From the NCBI RefSeq assembly GCF_013294005.1, contig NZ_JABSNK010000004.1, positions 124,001 to 188,000 of the forward strand: a DNA stretch of 64,000 nt. The letters run 5' to 3'. Made by a program: the position numbers and the translations under genes. Below are positions 50,886 to 60,710 of this stretch, piece after piece (within the stretch, counting starts at the first letter, position 1; every line of letters begins with the position of its first letter). The notes under the pieces are model-generated. The model did no database searches and had not been told where the DNA came from. It saw nothing but the letters and a program-made list of their open reading frames with translations. The DNA is from Flavobacterium gelidicaeli. Lineage in GTDB: Bacteria > Bacteroidota > Bacteroidia > Flavobacteriales > Flavobacteriaceae.

Positions 50886-52748
50886 TTAATTTTTTAACCA
50901 AGCATTTTTAAGTTCGCTTTTACTTGGATCAGTAACGGTTAGCGTTTCTTTATCTTCGTAAGGGAATTTTACTTTTCCGGTTAGTGTTTGATTTTTGTCT
51001 CCACGTTTTATTTTCACAGTGATTGCATCGTCTTCTTTCCATTTTTGGCTGTCACCAATCATGTCATAAATATTTTCTAAAGAATATGGTTTGTCATTAA
51101 TGGCAACAATAATATCACCTCCTTTTAAATCTAAAGCAGTAAAAAATGGATTCAATTCAATTTCAGGAAGTACCATAATTTCTTTGGTCTCAGGATTAAC
51201 AGTGATGTAAGGGGTTTGCCCTTTTAAGAAAACGTTTCCAGCTACTTTTTCTGATGATTGCTTAACGCCTACTTTAGATAAAAATTCTCCGTAAGGTATT
51301 GGTGTTGTTCCAGCTAAATATTTATTTAAAAATTCACCCACTTCAGGATAAGTTAAGCTTGTAATTTTGGCAAAAAGATCTTCGTCGTTAAATGGTTTAG
51401 AAACACCGTATTCCGTAGATAGTTTATGCATTAAATCAAGAATTCCTCTTTCTCCATTGCTTTTTTCTCTAATAATTAGATCAATACACATGCCTATTAA
51501 AGAACCTTTTTGGTACACATTAATATATTGTGCTTTGTAAGGCTCTACTAAGACATTTTTACTCATGGTTGTAAATGACATCGTATCATTCATTGCATTT
51601 GCATGTGCAATTTGGTCAGATAGACGACCGTAAAAATCCTCTTCACTAATTAAACCTTGGTTGATTTGAAATAAATTAGCAAAGTATTCAGTTACCCCTT
51701 CGTACATCCATAAATGTTCAGACATTTTTGGGTTGTTATAATCAAAATATTGAATTTCTTTTGAATGAATAGTTAATGGCGTCACGATATGGAAAAATTC
51801 ATGTGATACCACATCCATCATTGATTTTACTAATTCCTCTTTAGGCATTATTTCTGGTAAAACAACTGTAGTTGCCGTTGGGTGCTCTAATGCTCCAAAA
51901 CCTTTTGCATCCGTATCCGTCATTGTAGATAAATACAATAAAACACTGTATTTTTTAGTAGCGTTTATTTTTCCTAAAAAATGTTTTTGCGCCGTCATCA
52001 TAGTTTTCATCTCAGGCGTGATGCTTTCTGCAGTAACCTTTCCTGTTGGGGAGTATACCGCAATATTTATTTCCATTCCGTCTACGGTAAATGATGTGTG
52101 ATCAGGTTTAGAGTACATAATAGGATTTTCTACTAATTCAGCATAACGCCCCGTGGTAAACACGTCCAAAGTTGTGCTGTCATCAGTGTCAGTCATTGAA
52201 GTCGCTCCCCACATATCGGCTGGATGCGAAACAGTAACTTGGTAAGGAATGGTCATGAAGTTTGTAAAATAACCTACAAAACAATGGGTGTTTAATAGGA
52301 TATTTTTTCCAGCATCAATATTAGAACCAGCAGGAGAGAAAATATCATCTTGTCCAAACTGCGTTCCTTTTTCAGTATCAAATGTATCGTTTACTAAATA
52401 CGTTATTTTGCTTAAAGTTGTAGCTTTTGAGATAGACCAAGAGTTGTCATCCAGTTTTTTTACGTCAAGAAGGTTTCCTTTTTGATCATAAGCTTTTAAA
52501 TCGTCAATGTACCTACCGTAGTTGTCTTCAGAGTAAGTACCTGGAACCGTTTTTGGGATGTGATACGTTATTTCGTTTGTTAAAATAGTAGGTGCGTTTA
52601 CGGTCACCATTACTTTGTCATCTTTGATATCAGTCAAGTTTATGGCTACTTGAACCTCTTTTTTTGCCGTAACTTGAGTAGTTGAGCTTGTTGTATTACA
52701 ACCCCAAAGTACCATTGAAGCAGTTAGTACTAAAAATATTCTTTTCAT
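50886..52748 (-). CDS. M61 family metallopeptidase with PDZ domain, lipoprotein
   Basis: 620-aa exported zinc aminopeptidase of the glycyl-aminopeptidase family. A lipobox at LWGC (C17) suggests a membrane-anchored form. The beta-rich N-domain (about 25-200) precedes the catalytic HEFFH (316-320), with the third ligand glutamate in MYEGVTEYFANL near 350. A PDZ domain follows at about 500-595 (LKGGDIIVAINDKP). The role is peptide breakdown outside the cytoplasm. Confidence 0.91.
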   Translation of the reverse strand: MKRIFLVLTASMVLWGCNTTSSTTQVTAKKEVQVAINLTDIKDDKVMVTVNAPTILTNEITYHIPKTVPGTYSEDNYGRYIDDLKAYDQKGNLLDVKKLDDNSWSISKATTLSKITYLVNDTFDTEKGTQFGQDDIFSPAGSNIDAGKNILLNTHCFVGYFTNFMTIPYQVTVSHPADMWGATSMTDTDDSTTLDVFTTGRYAELVENPIMYSKPDHTSFTVDGMEINIAVYSPTGKVTAESITPEMKTMMTAQKHFLGKINATKKYSVLLYLSTMTDTDAKGFGALEHPTATTVVLPEIMPKEELVKSMMDVVSHEFFHIVTPLTIHSKEIQYFDYNNPKMSEHLWMYEGVTEYFANLFQINQGLISEEDFYGRLSDQIAHANAMNDTMSFTTMSKNVLVEPYKAQYINVYQKGSLIGMCIDLIIREKSNGERGILDLMHKLSTEYGVSKPFNDEDLFAKITSLTYPEVGEFLNKYLAGTTPIPYGEFLSKVGVKQSSEKVAGNVFLKGQTPYITVNPETKEIMVLPEIELNPFFTALDLKGGDIIVAINDKPYSLENIYDMIGDSQKWKEDDAITVKIKRGDKNQTLTGKVKFPYEDKETLTVTDPSKSELKNAWLKN

Positions 52749-52817
52749 TTGTTGTAGTTTTCAGTATTAGACTCAAAAACAACTATAGTGTTACAGATTT
52801 ATTAGCTTAATTTATTC

Positions 52818-52849
52818 AAAAAAAAAGACACTCGGTAAAGAGTGTCTTT
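52818..52849 (-). terminator. intrinsic terminator of the DUF2805 gene
   Basis: Stem AAAGACACTC (52824-52833) / GAGTGTCTTT (52840-52849) with an A-run to its left (T-run on the - strand), 13 nt beyond the stop at 52862. Confidence 0.85.
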
Positions 52850-52861
52850 CTATTAATTTGA

Positions 52862-53143
52862 TTAATCAAATTTATTTTTTATATAATATTTTCCGTCTAA
52901 ATCTTCATCAAATTCATCTATTTTTAGTGGTTTTGGCTTTGGCTTATTCGCTGTAGCTTTCTTTTTCCACATCTCAAATTTTTCAGCAGGAAGCTTTTTC
53001 TTCATTATTTCCAGAACTTCTTTCTCGGCTAGACCAAATTCTTTTTTAATAATTTCAAAAGGATTTTTTTCTTCTAAAGCCAATGTAACAAGTTTTTCTG
53101 TTTGATCCCAGTTCAGTTCTTTGCGGTTACTCTTTTTCATCAC
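52862..53143 (-). CDS. DUF2805/TIGR03643 family protein
   Basis: 93-aa cytosolic protein matching from memory the TIGR03643 family: WDQTEKLVTLALEEKNPFEI (about 17-36), FGLAEKEVLEIMKKKLPAEK and FEMWKKKATANKPKPKP. This part looks helix-turn-helix-like. A DEFDEDLDGKYYIKNKFD tail is acidic. Either of the first two methionines may be used. The function is unknown. Confidence 0.82.
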   Translation of the reverse strand: MMKKSNRKELNWDQTEKLVTLALEEKNPFEIIKKEFGLAEKEVLEIMKKKLPAEKFEMWKKKATANKPKPKPLKIDEFDEDLDGKYYIKNKFD

Positions 53144-53373
53144 GTGAAAATTAATTCAAATAGGTTTTAATGATTAATATAATTGATTCTAAATTAGATA
53201 CCAATATTAATAAAAATAATAATTACTTCGCATGAAAAAAGTATTTTTTTTTAAAGTATCTAATTATTTTTTAAATAGCCTTGTTTTTTTGAAGAATAAC
53301 AATTGTTTTTTGCGATTAATTGTTTCTTCTAATGGCTATTTTAAGAGGTGAAATCCTCTTCTATTTATAGTGT

Positions 53374-53420
53374 AAAAAACACTTGTGACAACTAGTGAAA
53401 CAAGTGCTTTAGTGTTTTTT
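53374..53420 (-). terminator. terminator of the DoxX-like gene
   Basis: AAAAAACACT (53374-53383) pairs with AGTGTTTTTT (53411-53420), with an inner CACTTGT/ACAAGTG stem. On the - strand it ends in a T-run just after the DoxX stop at 53422. Confidence 0.65.
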
Positions 53421-53421
53421 A

Positions 53422-53775
53422 TTAAGTATATAAGTAAGCCCAGTAAATTAGTACTAGTTGTAAAGGCATGCGAAGCAATAATATCCATGTAGGTAATCCC
53501 ATACGTGCTTTTGGATTTTGATACATATAAATATGTGTAGGAAAAACAGCAATTAATAAAGCAATAATTCCCCAAGCGGCATAATTTGACAAGACAGGAA
53601 TTAGTAATGCGATTCCCAAAATGATTTCGGCAATTCCGCTTATTACATTTAGTAATTTAGGATTACCGAAATAATCAGGTATTATCTTTTGGTACATTCT
53701 AGGGTTTCTAAAATGATTTATTCCAGCTAATGTGTAAATAAAAGCCATCAAATATAAAAGCCAAGGAAAAGTCAT
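53422..53775 (-). CDS. DoxX-like membrane protein
   Basis: 117 aa with four hydrophobic segments. Near the start, FIYTLAGINHFRNPRMYQKI has the family's asparagine-histidine pair, followed by PDYFGNPKLLNVISGIAEII. The C-terminal half has LIAVFPTHIYMYQNPKAR and LPTWILLLRMPLQLVLIYW. DoxX-like proteins are small integral membrane proteins of uncertain function. It is a single gene. Confidence 0.87.
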   Translation of the reverse strand: MTFPWLLYLMAFIYTLAGINHFRNPRMYQKIIPDYFGNPKLLNVISGIAEIILGIALLIPVLSNYAAWGIIALLIAVFPTHIYMYQNPKARMGLPTWILLLRMPLQLVLIYWAYLYT

Positions 53776-53831
53776 ATTGTTCTGTATTTAATAAGAAGAC
53801 CTAAAGTACTCTTTTTTCGCATCAACTAAGA

Positions 53832-54752
53832 TTACAATATTTGTTTACGTTTAAAATTAACATTCATAATTACTATGGCAATGATGATTAATGCAATACC
53901 CATCCACTGTGTTGCAATAACTTCTTCGCCTAATAACACAAAAGCCATCATAACTGAAATAGGTAATTCTAGTGCAGAGACAATACTACCTAAGCCAATT
54001 CCCGTCAAAGGAAATCCTGCAGTCATCAACAAAGGTGGGATGATCGTTCCAAACAAAGCCATTATAATTCCCCATTTGTAAAAAATATCATAATTAAAGG
54101 GTGTAGTTTGTGTCGCAATTGAAAAACCAAAAACGATTACCGCTCCACCTAATAACATGTATAGACTACGTTGTGCCGAAGAAATTTCTGTGGCTACACG
54201 ATTTGCCGTAAACATGGTTGTTGTAAATGATGCTGCTGCAAACATTCCCCACATAAGTCCGTGCCAGTCTAATTGAACTTCGTTTTTCAAAAGATTTGTA
54301 GCAAGTACAGTACCAATCAAAACAATGAATACTGAAATCACTTTTTGCTTAGAAGGTAGTTTTTTCTCTAATATCATTTCGAGAATAACTCCCATCCAAA
54401 CGGTTTGCATCAATAAAACGATTCCTATTGATACAGGAATGTAACGCACAGCTAAATAATAGAAAACACTAGTCATCCCTAATGAAGTTCCGGCTAACAT
54501 TAACTGGAAAATATTACGCGAACTCGCCTTTTTTACTGTATTCTTATTTTTACTTTTTTGAAATAAATTAATCAAAAGAATCCCTATGATTCCTAAGATA
54601 AACTGAGATGAGGTAACCTCTGCAGTGGTATATGGATTTCCGGTGATTCCTATATCACCATAAGCAAGCTTCACAAAAGTGGCTAGCATACCATAACTTG
54701 TAGCGCCTAGACCCACTAGAAAAACTCCCTTTAAAACTGTATTATTCGACAT
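53832..54752 (-). CDS. EamA-family (DMT superfamily) transporter
   Basis: 306 aa with ten hydrophobic segments in two EamA halves; AVRYIPVSIGIVLLMQTVWM near 92 and LPISVMMAFVLLGEEVIATQ near 268 are typical. The ATG at 54752 is chosen over one at 54788 because CAAAGATA at 54772-54779 (TATCTTTG on the - strand) is a good -7 box lying between the two. It probably exports a small metabolite; the substrate is unknown. Confidence 0.87.
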   Translation of the reverse strand: MSNNTVLKGVFLVGLGATSYGMLATFVKLAYGDIGITGNPYTTAEVTSSQFILGIIGILLINLFQKSKNKNTVKKASSRNIFQLMLAGTSLGMTSVFYYLAVRYIPVSIGIVLLMQTVWMGVILEMILEKKLPSKQKVISVFIVLIGTVLATNLLKNEVQLDWHGLMWGMFAAASFTTTMFTANRVATEISSAQRSLYMLLGGAVIVFGFSIATQTTPFNYDIFYKWGIIMALFGTIIPPLLMTAGFPLTGIGLGSIVSALELPISVMMAFVLLGEEVIATQWMGIALIIIAIVIMNVNFKRKQIL

Positions 54753-54771
54753 TGTTATTTTTTTAGAGGGG

Positions 54772-54779
54772 CAAAGATA
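54772..54779 (-). promoter_or_regulatory. candidate -7 box of the EamA transporter gene
   Basis: TATCTTTG (read on the - strand) matches TAnnTTTG, 19 nt upstream of the ATG at 54752. No clear -33 TTG. It decides the start choice. Confidence 0.45.
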
Positions 54780-54819
54780 CACTTTCATCTCTAAGCTTAC
54801 TTTAACAGTGGGATTATTT

Positions 54820-55986
54820 TTAAAATAAGTCGGTTACTAGTGGGGTTTTAATCCCAATTTTTGTTGGATCAAAATTGAGTTTGTCCTTTAAAAGAGTTGC
54901 ATACACACTTCTAAAATCGACTTGATGCTTTAAATCACCTTGTTGTAAATCAGATAAATTAGGGTTATTCCCAATAACATTCCCTTTATTGCTTCCGCCA
55001 ATAATAAACATAGGGGCCGCTGTTCCATGGTCTGTTCCATTCCCGTTGTCGTGGACTCTTCTGCCAAATTCTGAAAAAACCACGATGGTCACATTTTGAA
55101 GTAGCTTAGCATTTTTCATATCGCTATAAAAGCTAAATAGTGCATCATTTAACTCAGTGAGTTTGTTTTTATGAAGCGTTAATTGATTGTCATGCGTGTC
55201 AAAGCCATTTAAGGAAGTATAATATACTTTCGAATTCAAGTTTCCTTTTATTAATCGGCCTATCCAAGCAAGGTTTTTTCCTAATCCAGATTTGGGATAT
55301 GCATTTTCTGGGCTTGCTTGCGCCAAAGCTTTCTGGATTTGCTCCGATCCTTCTACAGCAGAATTGGCTATTTTTCGAACAAAATCTAGTTCGGAATTAT
55401 CTGATAGTTGGTTGTTCTCTTCCTTACCATTTTTTATTTTGAATTTCTCAGGATCTTTAATCGTAATCGCATTAGGGACTTCTCCTTTTAACGATAGGTT
55501 GTCAATGTTGTCAATATTAATTCCTGCAGTAGGGGTGTGAGTGGCGCATTGCAAATCTAAATAACGTCCTAGCCAACCTTCATTTATATATTGATCAGCG
55601 TTAGATGCGGTTTGCCAAATTTCCTGACTTCTAAAATGCGAACGATTGGGCTCGGGATAGCCCACGTTTTGAATCACTGATAAATCACCATTTTGTTGCA
55701 TTTGCGCAAAGCCTTTTAGTGAAGGATGAAAAGCCATTTCCTTATTTCCAGCAATCACTTCGTCTTTAGAAAGCGCAATTTTAGGACGCATTTCATAATA
55801 CAAAGGATCCAAGTAGGGTATGAAAGTATTTAGACCGTCATTACCACCGTTTAATTGAATAAAAACGACACATTGCTCGCCTATAATTAGGTTTTGCTGC
55901 TTACTAAAAGAGAATAAAAAATCGGGTAATAGCAGCGATCCACCTGTAAAAGTACCTGTTAAGGATAAAAAATTTCTTCTGTTCAT
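54820..55986 (-). CDS. DUF1501 domain protein with twin-arginine-like signal
   Basis: 388 aa. N-terminal MNRRNFLSLTGTFTGGSLLL carries an RRNFL twin-arginine motif and a hydrophobic stretch, suggesting Tat export. The DUF1501 (sulfatase/alkaline-phosphatase-fold) features include VFIQLNGGNDGLNTFIPYLD near 42, SHFRSQEIWQTA near 122 and FSEFGRRVHDNGNGTDHGTA near 308. It is the downstream partner of the DUF1800 gene (24 nt apart), a very common pair in Bacteroidota. The catalytic role is unknown. Confidence 0.9.
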   Translation of the reverse strand: MNRRNFLSLTGTFTGGSLLLPDFLFSFSKQQNLIIGEQCVVFIQLNGGNDGLNTFIPYLDPLYYEMRPKIALSKDEVIAGNKEMAFHPSLKGFAQMQQNGDLSVIQNVGYPEPNRSHFRSQEIWQTASNADQYINEGWLGRYLDLQCATHTPTAGINIDNIDNLSLKGEVPNAITIKDPEKFKIKNGKEENNQLSDNSELDFVRKIANSAVEGSEQIQKALAQASPENAYPKSGLGKNLAWIGRLIKGNLNSKVYYTSLNGFDTHDNQLTLHKNKLTELNDALFSFYSDMKNAKLLQNVTIVVFSEFGRRVHDNGNGTDHGTAAPMFIIGGSNKGNVIGNNPNLSDLQQGDLKHQVDFRSVYATLLKDKLNFDPTKIGIKTPLVTDLF

Positions 55987-56010
55987 AATATATGGAATTA
56001 AACGCTGTAA

Positions 56011-57420
56011 TTAGATTAATTGAAACTCAGGTTCCTTAATAATGGTGTTAAATAAACGCAAGACAACTTGATCAGCATTAGGGCTATTGGGATCAAAATC
56101 ATATTTTATAACCGTTTCGTAATCCGTTTGTGACTCTGGGCTTACGCCAAATAACAAACGGTCTGTGAGTTCTGTTATGATGGCTTTGTTTTTAGCTTTT
56201 TGCCAATTTAAAGCAACCGATTTTTCTTTTTGCTTGTTGTTTTTTCGCTCCCTATTCTCCTCCATTTTTCCCTGCATGTCTTGTTCGACCTTTTGTTTAT
56301 TGAATATTTTTCCTTGACAATAGGCATCAGCAACCGTGGCGCGTTGTAAATAAATTTGAGTTGTCAACCATGATTTTCCTCCTTCCCAACCTTTTACATT
56401 AGGTTGGTTGAATAAATCCATGCTTTGTTGTTTTATAAAATTGACAATTACATTGCTTTTTACATTTTTGACTTGCAGTTCATCAAGCAGTTGCAAACTG
56501 TATTCTATTGGATTTTTAATCTTAGAACCTGCGGTGTTTTTATCAAATTCTTCTGTAAAAATTTTTAATAACAACGGTTGAAATTCAAAATCGACTTCTC
56601 TAAAATAATCACCGTAATAGCGCACCAATTCCTCTTTTGGATCATCATAGATAAACCATTCGAGTATTTTGCGGGTCATGCGATACGGAATATTTTTTTG
56701 TTCGAAAATAATATCAACTAACTCATCTGATTTGAATACACCAGTTTTTCCGAAATAAGTAATAACAGAGTTGTCTTCAAATGGTTTTTTATAAACCGCC
56801 CCGTCGTCGCCAAGAGTTAACCCAGCCAATCCTTTAGCGCCATTTTTAATATCCTCTTCAGTATAATTTCCTATACCAAGTGTAAAAAGCTCCAGTAATT
56901 CTCTACTTAAGTTTTCGTTTATTTTTCCTTTTTTATTATCAGTATTGTCTAGATAACGCACCATAGCATTGCTTTTTAAAATGGCTTTAGTTAAAGTTTT
57001 AAAGTTTCCAAAGGCATTTTTACGCAAAATCTGGTTGTGTTGAAATACCCAATAATTCACTTTTACTTTTTGATAGGTAGCCACAAAATGGTTGTGCAAT
57101 AGCAAGGTCATTTTTTCCTGCAAAGGATATTGGGAGTTAATCATTCGGTCTACCCACCACTGTTTCATTGCCTCTGAAATTTGATTTTCTTTTTGTCGGG
57201 CTTCCTTTTTTTCTTCTGCAGTAGCGTTTTTAAACATTAACCGTTGTGCCTTTAATTGTGCTGCTGTTCTTGGACCCTGACTTAAAAAATCAGGGATAGT
57301 ATTGTCAAAAGGAATAGTAAAAGAATCCTCTAGAAAAGCAGTCATTCCTTTTTGCGCAATTTGGTCGTTTTCTTTATTAGAAAAACCCAATCGCAAAGAC
57401 CACAGTGTGTTATTTTTCAT
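56011..57420 (-). CDS. DUF1800 domain protein
   Basis: 469 aa, mostly helical. LLHNHFVATYQKVKVNYWVF near 109, NENLSRELLELFTLGIGNYT near 168 and MTRKILEWFIYDD near 248 are family hallmarks, as is FVATY followed by the NENLSREL motif. No signal peptide is obvious. It pairs with the DUF1501 gene downstream; such pairs are thought to act together on extracytoplasmic substrates, though no reaction is proven. Confidence 0.9.
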   Translation of the reverse strand: MKNNTLWSLRLGFSNKENDQIAQKGMTAFLEDSFTIPFDNTIPDFLSQGPRTAAQLKAQRLMFKNATAEEKKEARQKENQISEAMKQWWVDRMINSQYPLQEKMTLLLHNHFVATYQKVKVNYWVFQHNQILRKNAFGNFKTLTKAILKSNAMVRYLDNTDNKKGKINENLSRELLELFTLGIGNYTEEDIKNGAKGLAGLTLGDDGAVYKKPFEDNSVITYFGKTGVFKSDELVDIIFEQKNIPYRMTRKILEWFIYDDPKEELVRYYGDYFREVDFEFQPLLLKIFTEEFDKNTAGSKIKNPIEYSLQLLDELQVKNVKSNVIVNFIKQQSMDLFNQPNVKGWEGGKSWLTTQIYLQRATVADAYCQGKIFNKQKVEQDMQGKMEENRERKNNKQKEKSVALNWQKAKNKAIITELTDRLLFGVSPESQTDYETVIKYDFDPNSPNADQVVLRLFNTIIKEPEFQLI

Positions 57421-57435
57421 AATAATGTATTTAGA

Positions 57436-58236
57436 CTAACGTCTTTTATGTTTATAAACTTTGCTTGTTTTAGCTTTTTTACTTTCTTTTATCACAACTG
57501 TTTTTCGATTATTATGAATCACAATTGTAGAATGGCGTCTTTTAGGTAAGTACACATTTCGGGCCACAATTACGCGACGGGATGCCACTCGGTGAAAATA
57601 GGAACGGTGAGGAGCAGCCTTAGCATAAAAAATAGTATGGCGGTAAGGATGCCAAGTACTCCAGTATTTAGGATAAAATCCCCAGTGGTGTGGCGATGTC
57701 CAAGCAACATATCTAGGCGCATAAATAAACCGCACACTAGGCCAGAACCATACATTTACACTTACTCTGTTAGTGTTAATTGCTGCTATTGCAGGACCGT
57801 GTTGAACTTGATTCATGCTGCTTTCTGTTTCAAATGGTTCTATAATGGTGTTTTCGGCATACAAATCAGTATCGCCTTCTATTTGCAATATAGCTTGCTC
57901 GTTGCCCGTTTTTTCGATGCCAATCGTAGCAATATCTTGCTTTTCATTTTGGTCTAAATACGTACTCAAAACAATAACGTGTGTGTCGTTATCCTTAATG
58001 TCGTCTACCGTAATATAATCTACGTTGCCATCATTATTAAGATCGAGGTTGTTGACATTATTGTTTTCTTCATTGATCAGTTTTTCAAATTCGGCTATAG
58101 AACTTGATTTTTTAAATAAGGCAAGTGCGCCTTCTAAACTAAAATTATCACCAGTATTTTCTGGTAAATCATTTTCTTGTGAGTACCCAATTGTAACTCC
58201 TAGAATAATTAAAAGGGCGGTGGTTATTTTTTTCAT
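57436..58236 (-). CDS. secreted protein with EF-hand-like loop and basic, histidine-rich tail
   Basis: 266 aa with a signal peptide (cleavage near IGYSQ, 20). Residues about 60-75 contain LDLNNDGNVDYITVDD, which looks like a calcium-binding EF loop. Around 165-205 aromatic, tryptophan/histidine-rich sequence follows, and the last 55 residues are strongly basic (RRVIVARNVYLPKRR and a Lys-rich end). It is 15 nt upstream of the DUF1800 gene, so it probably heads that operon. The function is unknown. Confidence 0.75.
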   Translation of the reverse strand: MKKITTALLIILGVTIGYSQENDLPENTGDNFSLEGALALFKKSSSIAEFEKLINEENNNVNNLDLNNDGNVDYITVDDIKDNDTHVIVLSTYLDQNEKQDIATIGIEKTGNEQAILQIEGDTDLYAENTIIEPFETESSMNQVQHGPAIAAINTNRVSVNVWFWPSVRFIYAPRYVAWTSPHHWGFYPKYWSTWHPYRHTIFYAKAAPHRSYFHRVASRRVIVARNVYLPKRRHSTIVIHNNRKTVVIKESKKAKTSKVYKHKRR

Positions 58237-58498
58237 GATAATTAATTTTAGTTGTAAGACTTTTAAAACATTAAAAGGTTTATTGCAAAAAAGTTAAAAC
58301 TACTATTTTTAACTTTTTATTTAATGTAAGAATTCCTTTTTAGTTTTTTGTAAGCTGAAAAATGCATTTTTATTTGTGTTTTATGTATTTGTATTTAAAT
58401 CTATTAGCTGAGTAAAGTTTTTTTAAACGACTATTTTATGCATTCTTGTAACATATACTCCATAAAGTTGACTTATGGTATGTCTTACAAAAATAACC

Positions 58499-60613
58499 AT
58501 GAAGAAAACATATTTGATTGCCCTGTTTAGTTTGGGAAGTTTTTACACACTTTCGGCACAAATTACCCCTGAGAAATCGGTAGAAAAATCAACCGAATTA
58601 GAAGAGGTTGCTATTATAAAAACCAAGAAAGCAATAGAACAAAAAGCTGACCGTACTATTTTTAATTTTGCGGATCAACCTAGTTTAAATACGGGATCAG
58701 TTCTAGAAGGAATAAAAAAGTTACCGGGATTAATCGCCTCTGACATTGCGGGAATGATGTACCAAGGGAAACAGTTAGATGTGTTTATGGACGGGCGACC
58801 GCTTAATATCTCATCTAATGAACTAAATGCTTTTCTAGAAGGAATGCCTGCAAATGCAATTGAAAAAATTGAAATCATTACCCAACCTGGAGCCGAATTT
58901 CCAGCAACTTCTGGTGGAGCGATATTGAATATCATTACTAATAAAAATGCTAAAAATTATCTGAGTGCAACCTATACTAATAGTACGAGCTTTACTAATT
59001 ATGATGACGTACGCTGGAGGTTAAATAATAGTATTTTATTGAATGCTAAAAATAAATACTTTGGATGGCAGTTAAATTTAGGTCAAAATTATAGAGAAAG
59101 TGCTATTTGGAACAGTTTAGAGAAACAAGAAAATGGATTGAACAGCTTACTTTCAAAAACAGAAGCGGATCGAGTGGGGAGAAATAATTTTATCAAGTCG
59201 GCATTGACATTTGATCTTGGGAAAGACCGTTTGTTACTAAATTATGATTTAACTCAAAACAACAATGACAGTTATACGTTTGGAAACGGACCCGGTTTTA
59301 CCTCTAACGATGCTTCAGTAAGTACAGGCTTACGCCAAGATGCCGTAGTAACCTACCAGAAAAAATTTGATGATACAGCCAAAAAATTAGAGTTCAAATT
59401 TAATTACAACAACAATACTAACGATTTTGAATTAAATCCTGTTGGTACTTCGACAGCTACATTAGCCAATTCATCCAACCAGAATTTATACAATATCAAA
59501 GGAGATTATTCGCAACCACTTAAATTCTCAGATGAAGGAAAAATAAGTGTTGGTGCTTTGTATGAAGAGTTGCTTTTTGATGCAGCCAGTAAAGGCGTTA
59601 CTAATTTAGATTACAAACGTACAACGGCGGCCTCTTATGTTGAGTTGCAATCTAAGTTTAATAAATTAAATTTTATTCTTGGCGGTCGAGCCGAAGATTA
59701 CAATATTACGGGTAAGACAGATGTGGCTGAATTAACGGCTTTCAAGCAATTTAGATTTTTTCCTAATGCCAGTGCACAGTACAACTTTAATAAAATGATT
59801 TATTTTAATGTGAATTACAATAAAAAAATCACGCTTCCAAGTACGTCATCTTTGAACCCAAATAATACCAATTACCAGAATCCAAATATTGATTACTCAG
59901 GTAACCCTAACTTGCAACCAACGATTTATAATAATTACGAAGTAAAATTGAGTGCTTTTGATTATGCTTTTGTGAGCTATAATATTAGTTCGGCTAAAAA
60001 TCAAGTGATTAATAGAGTAGGTCTAGAAAATAATTTAGTGGTCAATACTAACGAGAATTTACCAGAAATTAAGATCCATAACTTTAGTGTTGGAATGCCA
60101 ATTCCTTATATGTTGTTTACCAAAGGGCTAGCCGAAACCATGAAAATGAACGTGAATCCTGATACCATGAATTTTTTATATGTGTATTCAGGATACCAAT
60201 ACCACCAAATTCCTGAGGTAGATACTAAAGGATTTTGGATGTTCAACTTCATGTCGCAAATTGTGTTGCCTAAAAAAATAAAGTTTGTGGCTAATTACAA
60301 TTATATTATCCCAAAAGGGAACTATTTTTATTTTATTGCGGTGAAGCCGTTTAGAAACGCATTGGACTTAAGTTTTTCAAAAAAGTTTTTAAAAGAGCAA
60401 TTGACACTTTCTATTTATGCTGATGATGTTTTGAATTCAAATAGTAACGCCTTTAATTCTTATGAAACACCATTGCTAATCAATAATAAGATGGACACAA
60501 GGAAATTTGGTTTTAGTTTGAATTACAAGATTCCAACAAAAAATAAATTAGCTAAAGAAACACCAAGTTTGCTAAACAATGAGAAAAAAGAAGAAAGCGG
60601 CCTTGTAAACTAA
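58499..60613 (+). CDS. outer-membrane beta-barrel (TonB-receptor-like) protein
   Basis: 704 aa from the ATG at 58499. An in-frame upstream ATG at 58475 adds eight residues before the signal peptide. After the signal (cleavage at LSAQ) comes a plug domain (about 35-145) with SVLEGIKKLPGLIASDIAGM and MPANAIEKIEIITQPGAEFP, then the long beta-barrel of the OMP_b-brl_3 type. No SusD partner, TonB box or carboxypeptidase-like N-domain is evident. It probably imports an unknown ligand. A terminator follows. Confidence 0.9.
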   Translation: MKKTYLIALFSLGSFYTLSAQITPEKSVEKSTELEEVAIIKTKKAIEQKADRTIFNFADQPSLNTGSVLEGIKKLPGLIASDIAGMMYQGKQLDVFMDGRPLNISSNELNAFLEGMPANAIEKIEIITQPGAEFPATSGGAILNIITNKNAKNYLSATYTNSTSFTNYDDVRWRLNNSILLNAKNKYFGWQLNLGQNYRESAIWNSLEKQENGLNSLLSKTEADRVGRNNFIKSALTFDLGKDRLLLNYDLTQNNNDSYTFGNGPGFTSNDASVSTGLRQDAVVTYQKKFDDTAKKLEFKFNYNNNTNDFELNPVGTSTATLANSSNQNLYNIKGDYSQPLKFSDEGKISVGALYEELLFDAASKGVTNLDYKRTTAASYVELQSKFNKLNFILGGRAEDYNITGKTDVAELTAFKQFRFFPNASAQYNFNKMIYFNVNYNKKITLPSTSSLNPNNTNYQNPNIDYSGNPNLQPTIYNNYEVKLSAFDYAFVSYNISSAKNQVINRVGLENNLVVNTNENLPEIKIHNFSVGMPIPYMLFTKGLAETMKMNVNPDTMNFLYVYSGYQYHQIPEVDTKGFWMFNFMSQIVLPKKIKFVANYNYIIPKGNYFYFIAVKPFRNALDLSFSKKFLKEQLTLSIYADDVLNSNSNAFNSYETPLLINNKMDTRKFGFSLNYKIPTKNKLAKETPSLLNNEKKEESGLVN

Positions 60614-60636
60614 GCTTCTTAGTAGAACGACAAATA

Positions 60637-60675
60637 GAAAAGAGCTGTAAAATTATTTCACAGCTCTTTTTTTTA
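60637..60675 (+). terminator. intrinsic terminator after the barrel receptor gene
   Basis: Stem AAAAGAGCTGT (60638-60648) / ACAGCTCTTTT (60660-60670), extended by partly paired bases, T-run after it. It lies 24 nt after the stop. Confidence 0.87.
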
Positions 60676-60710
60676 TTAAAATGGTTTGAGATGATTTGTC
60701 TCAATTGTTG

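Noticed and set aside
53336..53575. 79-codon frame on the - strand overlapping the DoxX gene
   Set aside because: It is out of frame with the DoxX-like protein, spans the terminator and resembles no protein.
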